From contig JAKSUP010000114.1 in the NCBI GenBank assembly GCA_024408905.1, positions 1 to 5,351 of the forward strand: DNA of 5,351 nt, written 5' to 3'. Every line of letters begins with the position of its first letter. The stretch's first letter is position 1. The notes below the pieces were generated by a model. That model saw only the letters and a program-made list of their open reading frames with translations. It searched no databases and was not told where the DNA came from. The stretch is from a bacterium. GTDB lineage: Bacteria; Cyanobacteriota; Vampirovibrionia; Gastranaerophilales; Gastranaerophilaceae. The position numbers and the translations under genes were made by a program. Positions 1-5,351 of this stretch are shown here, piece after piece.

Positions 1-2
1 CA

Positions 3-1598
3 CGTGGTTTGGAACTAATTGCACAGGGAAAACATTACGGCTTAAAACGCATGCTTGATGTCGCAGGAGTAAATCTTGATAATGGTTTGACTTCAGAACA
101 AGTAGCCTTTTCTATTGCACCAAGAATAAATGCATCAGGCAGACTTGATACGGTTGATGCAGCCATAAAAGTTTTGACATCAGACATCAAACAAGAAATC
201 GAGATGGCAATAATTACGCTTGAAAACTATAACAAACTTCGTCAGGAACTTTGTGCTGAAACTTTTGAACAGGCTGATGAAATGTGGAAAGCAACAGGCA
301 TGAGAGATAACGCCATTGTTTTATTTAATAAAGAATGGCATGTCGGAATTGTCGGGATTGTAGCTTCAAAATTTGTTGAAAAATATTATAAACCGACATT
401 TATAATGACTTATTCAGATGAAACGCAACAATATAGATGTTCTGCACGAGGAGTAAAAGAACTCAATATTTATGACATAATTGCGAATATTTCTGATATT
501 TTAGACGGTTTTGGTGGTCACCAATTAGCAGGTGGGTTTGCATTCAGTGGCAAAACTGATTTTGAGAGTGTAAAAAAAGCATTAAACAAAACAATTGATG
601 AAATGTTGAATGGTGAAAAATTAAAACCTTCTTTGGATATTGATTTAGAACTTGACATTTCTGAAATTGATGTACCTTTGGTTGAAGAAATTTCTAAGCT
701 TGAGCCTTTTGGGATGTCAAATCCTTCACCGACTTTTGTAATTAAAAATGCTACTTTGAAACAAAAAAAATTAATGGGTTCTACAAAAGAACATTTAAAA
801 CTGATTATTGAAACTCCGAAAGGACCAAAAGATTGTGTTTGGTGGTCAAGAGGGGATATTCCTTTGATTTCAGGTGACAAGCTTGATATAGCTTTTGCTC
901 CACAACTCAATACTTTTAACGGTTCAACAGATATTCAATTAATGGTAAAGGATATTCATTCTGACGCCCTAAAAGAAGAAGAACAATCAAAGTTAAAAAT
1001 TTATGACCATAGAAAAAAGAAAAACATTTTTGCTCAAGTTGATGATTATATCAAAAATTCCAAACTCGGGATTTCTGTTTTTGTAGAAGATAGGACCATA
1101 TTAGAAACCCTAAAACCTTATCAAAATATAGTGAAAAATGTTGTTACAAGACAAACTGCCAATAAAAATGATGTTTTGATGTTTTTTGATTATCCTGCAA
1201 ACGAAGAAATTCTGGCAGAGATTAAACAAAAAATTTGTGCGAACGCAATTCATTATATGAATTATCAAAAGTTTAAAATTGACGAAGAAAATATTTTAAA
1301 AACTTTTTCCGGAATGATTAAATATACTTGTAATAATCTTGAGGGTAAATTTGATATTTCGCGTGCTGCTGCAGCCCTTGGTGTAACAGAAGAAGTGATT
1401 GAAACATTATTGGAAGTTTTTGCAGAAGCAAGGATGATATCAATTGAAGAACAACTGGAAAATATTTATCAAATATCTTTTATCTCAGGCGTAGAAATCT
1501 CAAAAACATTACATACAGTAAAATATGCCGAATTTATTGAACTTATGAACACAATTAACGATTACAAAAATAAGTTTATGCAGATTGAATTAAACTAA
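3..1598 (+). CDS. recJ: RecJ single-stranded-DNA-specific 5'-3' exonuclease, 5'-truncated by window edge
   Basis: RecJ degrades single-stranded DNA 5' to 3' in the cytoplasm, in RecF-pathway recombination and in mismatch and base-excision repair. The frame is open from the window edge (first full codon at 3), so the true start is upstream; the TTG at 9 is an internal Leu. Visible in order: the RecJ motif APRINASGRL (117-146), marking the end of the DHH core; a DHHA1 domain with WHVGIVGIVASK (336-371), SARG (441-452) and GGHQLAGG (513-536); an OB-fold introduced by LEPFGMSNPSPTF (699-737) and running to about 960; and a C-terminal extension of about 200 residues (about 975-1598). That extension includes a winged-helix-like stretch around 1305-1450 and resembles the RecJ C-terminal domain of Firmicutes and related lineages. 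The catalytic DHH and Asp metal ligands lie outside the window, roughly the first 230-260 residues by family length. The gene ends in TAA at 1596. No frameshift is seen and every visible motif is intact, so it looks functional. Confidence 0.95.
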   Translation, partial: RGLELIAQGKHYGLKRMLDVAGVNLDNGLTSEQVAFSIAPRINASGRLDTVDAAIKVLTSDIKQEIEMAIITLENYNKLRQELCAETFEQADEMWKATGMRDNAIVLFNKEWHVGIVGIVASKFVEKYYKPTFIMTYSDETQQYRCSARGVKELNIYDIIANISDILDGFGGHQLAGGFAFSGKTDFESVKKALNKTIDEMLNGEKLKPSLDIDLELDISEIDVPLVEEISKLEPFGMSNPSPTFVIKNATLKQKKLMGSTKEHLKLIIETPKGPKDCVWWSRGDIPLISGDKLDIAFAPQLNTFNGSTDIQLMVKDIHSDALKEEEQSKLKIYDHRKKKNIFAQVDDYIKNSKLGISVFVEDRTILETLKPYQNIVKNVVTRQTANKNDVLMFFDYPANEEILAEIKQKICANAIHYMNYQKFKIDEENILKTFSGMIKYTCNNLEGKFDISRAAAALGVTEEVIETLLEVFAEARMISIEEQLENIYQISFISGVEISKTLHTVKYAEFIELMNTINDYKNKFMQIELN

Positions 1599-1605
1599 AA
1601 TCCAT

Positions 1606-1621
1606 CAAAATATATATTTTG
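1606..1621. repeat. 16-base perfect AT-rich palindrome just after recJ
   Basis: CAAAATATATATTTTG is exactly self-complementary and begins 8 bases after the recJ stop. It is followed by a T-rich stretch (TTGTGTTTTT). It could act as a weak transcription-termination signal for recJ or as a binding site for a dimeric protein. The stem has only one G-C pair and no separate loop, so it does not meet the usual picture of a GC-rich intrinsic terminator. The palindrome itself is directly visible; any function is inference, and in AT-rich intergenic DNA such a palindrome can arise by chance. Confidence 0.4.
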
Positions 1622-1650
1622 TTGTGTTTTTATGCATACAATTCATTTTG

Positions 1651-1659
1651 TGCTAAAAT
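1651..1659 (+). promoter_or_regulatory. Candidate extended -10 promoter for the AsmA-like gene
   Basis: TGC followed by TAAAAT fits the extended -10 pattern TGn-TATAAT with one mismatch, and lies 62 bases upstream of the ATG at 1722. No good -35 hexamer sits 16-18 bases upstream; TTGTGT at 1622-1627 is about 26 bases away, which is too far. Extended -10 promoters can work with a poor -35. If it is used, transcription would start near 1666-1668, inside the first unit of the leader repeat, so the transcript would carry most of that array. AT-rich intergenic DNA gives many -10-like strings, so this is a moderate call. Confidence 0.4.
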
Positions 1660-1660
1660 T

Positions 1661-1721
1661 GGGTAAATATCAGGGGTAAATATTAGGGATAAACTGAGAG
1701 ATAAATTAAAGGGGTATATAT
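1661..1721 (+). repeat. Five degenerate 12-13 base tandem units in the leader of the AsmA-like gene
   Basis: The stretch reads as successive units GGGTAAATATCA (1661-1672), GGGGTAAATATTA (1673-1685), GGGATAAACTGA (1686-1697), GAGATAAATTAAA (1698-1710) and GGGGTATATAT (1711-1721). Each begins with a G-rich run followed by TAAA (TATA in the last). The first two units are nearly identical, and divergence increases toward the gene. The last unit is the ribosome binding site and abuts the ATG. The array fills the whole space between the candidate promoter and the start codon. It may be a decayed tandem duplication of a ribosome-binding-site-like unit, or a set of sites for a regulator or RNA-binding protein. 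The repetition is visible; the role is not known. Confidence 0.55.
1708..1714 (+). promoter_or_regulatory. Shine-Dalgarno site deciding the ATG at 1722
   Basis: AAAGGGG lies 7 bases before the ATG at 1722, a normal distance for pairing with the 16S 3' end, although it is a variant of the AGGAGG consensus. An in-frame TAA at 1707-1709 rules out any start further upstream. The next plausible starts are internal to the protein body, so the ATG at 1722 is well supported. Confidence 0.75.
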
Positions 1722-4700
1722 ATGAAGAATTTTTGGAAGATTGCCGGTTTTACTGCGTTAGGGATTTTTGCAGTAATTTATTTAGGCTTTTTGTTTGTAT
1801 TACCAAACGTAATAGATTTGAATCAATTTAAGCCTGAAGTACAAAAGATTGCTAAAGAACAGGCTAATTTGTCTGTGGATTTTGAAAATCCTAAGATTAT
1901 AACTACACCACTTTTTGGTGTCGGGATTAAGACAGACAAGATTTCCGTTAAATTGCCTGACAACTCAGTATTATTTTCGGCAGACAGTTTAAAAACTCGT
2001 GTTGCACTTCCAAGTATATTTGTATGGACAGTAAAAGTTTCTTGTGTAGAAATTAATAATCCGTTTAGTAATTTGGAAATTGCGAACAATAAACAGTTCA
2101 AAGTTATTACTTTGGTTGAAAATATTTTAAATTCAGGCAGAGAACAAAAGCTTGAAGAAAAAGGTGTTGAAAAAGTAGAAGAAACATTTATCACAAAAGC
2201 AATTTCCAAAATTAGAATAAAAGTTCCTCATATAACAGTTAATAATTACAAAATTTTGGTTAATGACCTGCAATCAAAACATTATTTAAAATTGACAGGC
2301 GAACAATTAAAGGCAGGATATTTTAACGGAAAAACCGTTAAGGTTAAAACTTATGCTGAAATATTTAGCGATGAGAACAAAAATATTACTGCAAACGTAA
2401 ATATTAATACCTTCTTACCTCCTCCTGCACCGGCTTTGGATACAGAAGACGACCCTGCTGAAAGAATAGATTTTCCTTTCATAAACCCGGTTACAATGTA
2501 TAGAAAATACAATTTGAAAACTAATTTAGATACAAAATTAAAAGTCAGAGAAAATCGTGGCGAAATTAATTCTTACGGTTATTTGAATATTGATGGTTTG
2601 ACTCTGAATGTTGCACATATTAAACTTCTTGAAAGTTATTTGCATGCAAAAATGTTTGGGACAAATGTTGATTTAGATACAAATCTTTATGTAACTCAAA
2701 ATGCAAAATTAAACTTGTTGGGTAAATTAAATTACTCAAAACATCCAAAAATGGATATGGCAATTAAATCTTCAGAAATCAAGTTTAATGATTTGCTATT
2801 GCTTTCAAGAGCATTCTTAGATACACTAGCAATTCCTCATGAACTTGCAAAATACACTGCAACAGGAAGCTTGAAGGCAGATTGTTATGTAAAAACAAAC
2901 TTCAAAAAATTAAAATCAAACGGTTCTGTTATTATCAAAAACGGTGGTGTTATTGTTCAAGGTGTTGGCAGAGCAGTCAGAGATGCAAATATCAACATAA
3001 TTCTTGATAATAATATTTTGGATATCAAAGATTCTCAGTTATTTGTTAATAATTCTGAAATCGATATTGATGGTAAAATTGATGAAAAATCAATTGCTGA
3101 TATAAAAATCAAAGCAGACAGAATACCTTTACCGATGTTATTCTATTCTTTCGCACCACAAGAATTGAGAAATGCGTATCATTTCCGTTCAGCAGATGCA
3201 AGCTTTGAACTTAATTTGAACGGTAAACTTAAAGAGGCTGTTGCAACTGTTAAAGCAGGACTAGATAATCTCAATATATCAGATAGAGCAAACAGTTTAT
3301 CTATTCAAAACAAGAAATTCTCAAGCGAATTTTATGCAAACAAAAAAGAACTAAGGGGTAAACTGACTAACGAAGGTTTGTTGGTTTCACTTCCTCAAAC
3401 TCGTTCAACAATTTCTGCACCTCAATTTGAAACAGAAATTGCTGATAATAATATCTTTATAAAAGAAAATAAACTTAACTTTAATGACAATTCTTCAATA
3501 ACATATTCCGGTGAAGTTATTGATTATAACAAATTGAAATCAATAAAATTTGTGACTGACGGTAAGATTTCTACAGACGATATGATTAAACTAATCGGTC
3601 GTGAATTGAAACCGTTTATTCATTCACAAGGTTCTATTCCTGTTAAAGTTACATTTGACGGAAACGGACAGAAACAAACTTTGTTTGCTCAGGCATTGAC
3701 TGATAAAGCAAACTTTATTACACCTGTTGATTTTACAGAACTTCAAGGACAAAATGTTTCATTACAATCTATCGTTGATTTTAAAGGTAACAGAATAAAA
3801 ATCAAGAAAACGGGTGCGTTTACTCGTGACATAACAGTTGATGAAAAAGGTAACGAAATAGTTAATCTTAATGAAATCTTTGGAATAGACGGAACTATTG
3901 CAGGGAATAGAATAAACTTAATTAAAATTACTATGCCAAAAGATTTGAACGGTAAAATCTATGTATTCCCTCGTTCTAAGTTCACTCTTTCAGGGAAAGC
4001 ATATGTGTTTGGTGATACTTCTTCTCCAAGACTTCGTGGAGGATTTGATATCAACAATCTTTCAATTCCTGAAATTCTTGTTGATTTAAGAAATGCAGGT
4101 TTGAGATTTAGAGGTCATGATATTAATTTCTCATTGGCAGATTTGATTTTGAACGGGTCTGATATCCAAGTAAACGGAAACTTGAATATTTTACCGTCAC
4201 CTGTTTTGAATATAACTAATTTGAATGTAAATTCAAGATACTTGAATGTTGATAAAATGATGACTGTTGTTGATAAGGCTATGAAATATGTTCCGGCTGC
4301 ACCTCAAAATGCTGCTTCTTCAAAACCTTCTCAAAGCGCTGATATTCCTGTAGAAATTCGTACAGGTTCAATTAATTTAGCAAGAATTATTACAGGGAAT
4401 ATTGATGTAAAAAATACAACGGCAAGAATTTCTATGGCAAGAAATGTGTTCTATTTGAATAATTTAAGAACACACGTTTTTGACGGAAATGTTCATGGTA
4501 ATATTTCTATGAACTTAATTAACAGCCTATTAAAAATCAACCTTCAAGGAAACGGAGTTGATGTTGATAAAGCTATGACTGATGCAGCAAATATGAAAGG
4601 TATGCTTTCAGGAAAAGCTGATTTTGACACAGATATATCATTACAAGGTGCAACCTTAGATGAACAAATGAGAAGTTTAAAAGGTGATGTTAATTTCTTA

Positions 4701-5351
4701 GTAAAAGACGGACAATTTGGGCCTTTTGGGAAATTGGAAAATATGATTATCGCAGAAAACATCAGAGAATCTGCATTTTTCCAAACAGCACTTGGTGGCA
4801 TTGTTGAAGGCTTGTTCACAATTGATACAACTCATTTCTCTGAACTTAATGGAAGCATAAGTTTTGAAGACTGTGTTTGTCATATTAATCCGATTACATC
4901 TCTAGGTAATATATTGAGCTTGCATGTATTTGGGGACTTTGATTTATTCAGAAATTATGCTGATATGAAAGTCAGGGCAAGAATGGCATCTCTTGTTTCA
5001 AATCTTTTAGGGCCAATCGGTGCAATTAACCCTGCAAATATGATAAATAGCGTTGCAAGTACAAATGTTGTAACTGCAAAAGCGTTTTCAATTTTCTGTG
5101 AAATGGTTCCTGAAGAAGAAATTGCAATTTTGCCAAGCTTCTCAAACAAATATGTTGATAATGCTGCAACAAAATTCCAAATTGTTGTAAGAGGTGATGT
5201 TGCAAAACCTTTGAAATTAGTAAAATCTTTCAAATGGTTAGCTACAGCTTCTGAATACGATAGAGCCGTTGAATTTGTAAATTCACTTCCTGAACCGATA
5301 GAAGGAAGTACAGCAACAACAATTGAAGAAGTAATGGCTGAACAAAAAGCT
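1722..5351 (+). CDS. Large AsmA-like (AsmA/TamB/YhdP-type) membrane-anchored envelope protein, 3'-truncated by window edge
   Basis: The frame is open for 1210 codons with no stop; the gene continues past the window. A Lys-flanked hydrophobic segment at residues about 5-27 (IAGFTALGIFAVIYLGFLFV) is an uncleaved signal anchor, placing the body in the periplasm. That body is almost all alternating-hydrophobic beta strands with recurrent NG and DG turns, as in AsmA-superfamily proteins; residues about 407-455 are a typical block (NGSVIIKNGG, later NNSEIDIDGKID). Two low-complexity linkers interrupt it: a Pro/Asp-rich one at 233-244 (PPPAPALDTEDD) and an Ala/Pro/Ser one at about 858-876. Residues about 960-1100 match the AsmA-like C-terminal region: LSGKADFD, LKGDVNFLVKDGQFG, LNGSISFED and LHVFGDFDL. 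Family members are thought to form a hydrophobic groove carrying phospholipid from inner to outer membrane; that role here is inferred. The Ala/Glu-rich visible end suggests the stop is near. Only five cysteines occur, two as CVC at 1051-1053. The family call is firm; the subfamily is not, so no gene symbol is given. Confidence 0.85.
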   Translation, partial: MKNFWKIAGFTALGIFAVIYLGFLFVLPNVIDLNQFKPEVQKIAKEQANLSVDFENPKIITTPLFGVGIKTDKISVKLPDNSVLFSADSLKTRVALPSIFVWTVKVSCVEINNPFSNLEIANNKQFKVITLVENILNSGREQKLEEKGVEKVEETFITKAISKIRIKVPHITVNNYKILVNDLQSKHYLKLTGEQLKAGYFNGKTVKVKTYAEIFSDENKNITANVNINTFLPPPAPALDTEDDPAERIDFPFINPVTMYRKYNLKTNLDTKLKVRENRGEINSYGYLNIDGLTLNVAHIKLLESYLHAKMFGTNVDLDTNLYVTQNAKLNLLGKLNYSKHPKMDMAIKSSEIKFNDLLLLSRAFLDTLAIPHELAKYTATGSLKADCYVKTNFKKLKSNGSVIIKNGGVIVQGVGRAVRDANINIILDNNILDIKDSQLFVNNSEIDIDGKIDEKSIADIKIKADRIPLPMLFYSFAPQELRNAYHFRSADASFELNLNGKLKEAVATVKAGLDNLNISDRANSLSIQNKKFSSEFYANKKELRGKLTNEGLLVSLPQTRSTISAPQFETEIADNNIFIKENKLNFNDNSSITYSGEVIDYNKLKSIKFVTDGKISTDDMIKLIGRELKPFIHSQGSIPVKVTFDGNGQKQTLFAQALTDKANFITPVDFTELQGQNVSLQSIVDFKGNRIKIKKTGAFTRDITVDEKGNEIVNLNEIFGIDGTIAGNRINLIKITMPKDLNGKIYVFPRSKFTLSGKAYVFGDTSSPRLRGGFDINNLSIPEILVDLRNAGLRFRGHDINFSLADLILNGSDIQVNGNLNILPSPVLNITNLNVNSRYLNVDKMMTVVDKAMKYVPAAPQNAASSKPSQSADIPVEIRTGSINLARIITGNIDVKNTTARISMARNVFYLNNLRTHVFDGNVHGNISMNLINSLLKINLQGNGVDVDKAMTDAANMKGMLSGKADFDTDISLQGATLDEQMRSLKGDVNFLVKDGQFGPFGKLENMIIAENIRESAFFQTALGGIVEGLFTIDTTHFSELNGSISFEDCVCHINPITSLGNILSLHVFGDFDLFRNYADMKVRARMASLVSNLLGPIGAINPANMINSVASTNVVTAKAFSIFCEMVPEEEIAILPSFSNKYVDNAATKFQIVVRGDVAKPLKLVKSFKWLATASEYDRAVEFVNSLPEPIEGSTATTIEEVMAEQKA

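Noticed and set aside
9..11. TTG as a possible start codon for the first gene
   Set aside because: The frame is open to the window edge, the codons before it (Arg-Gly) also fit the protein, and no ribosome binding site can be judged. RecJ needs an N-terminal DHH core that must lie upstream, so this TTG is an internal Leu.
518..910. Antisense open frame of 130 codons inside recJ
   Set aside because: It lies wholly opposite conserved RecJ DHHA1/OB sequence and its translation shows no recognisable domain. It is a by-product of the codon bias of the real gene.
1661..1714. G-quadruplex formed by the leader G-runs
   Set aside because: Four runs of three or more G exist, but the loops are about 9, 9 and 22 bases, too long for a stable canonical quadruplex.
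1599..1721. Riboswitch, small RNA gene or small protein gene in the intergenic gap
   Set aside because: No GC-rich stem-loops, no known riboswitch core motif and no credible short frame with its own ribosome binding site are visible in the 123 bases.
1823..2209. Antisense open frame of 128 codons inside the AsmA-like gene
   Set aside because: It is opposite an uninterrupted, well-started sense gene, is rich in Ser/Phe/Leu as expected from reverse-complemented AT-rich codons, and shows no domain of its own.
4544..5233. Three further antisense open frames (61-92 codons) near the right end
   Set aside because: Two overlap each other and all three lie opposite the conserved AsmA-like C-terminal region. 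None shows domain-like sequence.
1..5351. Mobile element, CRISPR array, tRNA/rRNA or defence system
   Set aside because: Nearly all of the window is taken up by two continuous coding frames. No inverted-repeat pair bounding an element, regularly spaced direct repeats with spacers, or tRNA-like cloverleaf was seen.

Overview
The window is AT-rich (roughly one third G+C by eye) and carries two genes on the + strand, both cut by a window edge, with a 123-base gap between them. Codon use is uniformly A/T-ending, tryptophan is TGG and the visible stop is TAA, so the standard bacterial code applies. A RecJ with a Firmicutes/Cyanobacteria-style C-terminal extension beside a very large envelope AsmA-like protein, in AT-rich DNA, points to a diderm bacterium. 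My best guess is a gut Melainabacteria/Gastranaerophilales-type relative of Cyanobacteria. That placement is inference, not proof.

Region 1 (start to 1598): the C-terminal 531 residues of RecJ, the single-strand-specific 5'-3' exonuclease of recombination and mismatch/base-excision repair. The N-terminal DHH catalytic core lies upstream of the window. The visible part holds the PRINASGRL motif, the DHHA1 domain ending in GGHQLAGG, the OB-fold and a C-terminal domain of about 200 residues.

Region 2 (1599-1721): the intergenic region. It contains a 16-base perfect AT palindrome just after recJ, a plausible extended -10 promoter (TGC-TAAAAT), and then an unusual run of five phased, degenerate 12-13 base units that begin with a G-rich run followed by TAAA or TATA. 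The last unit supplies the Shine-Dalgarno sequence of the next gene. No other gene is seen here.

Region 3 (1722 to the end): one uninterrupted reading frame of at least 1210 codons. Its product has an N-terminal membrane anchor, a long beta-strand-rich body and an AsmA-like C-terminal region. This is the architecture of AsmA/TamB/YhdP-type proteins, which bridge the periplasm and are implicated in lipid transport to the outer membrane. The stop codon is beyond the window.

The two genes have no obvious functional link: one acts in cytoplasmic DNA repair, the other in the envelope. The intergenic promoter-like element suggests the second gene can be transcribed on its own. I see no mobile element, CRISPR array, tRNA or rRNA, and no convincing novel multi-gene system. 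The most unusual feature is the phased leader repeat.
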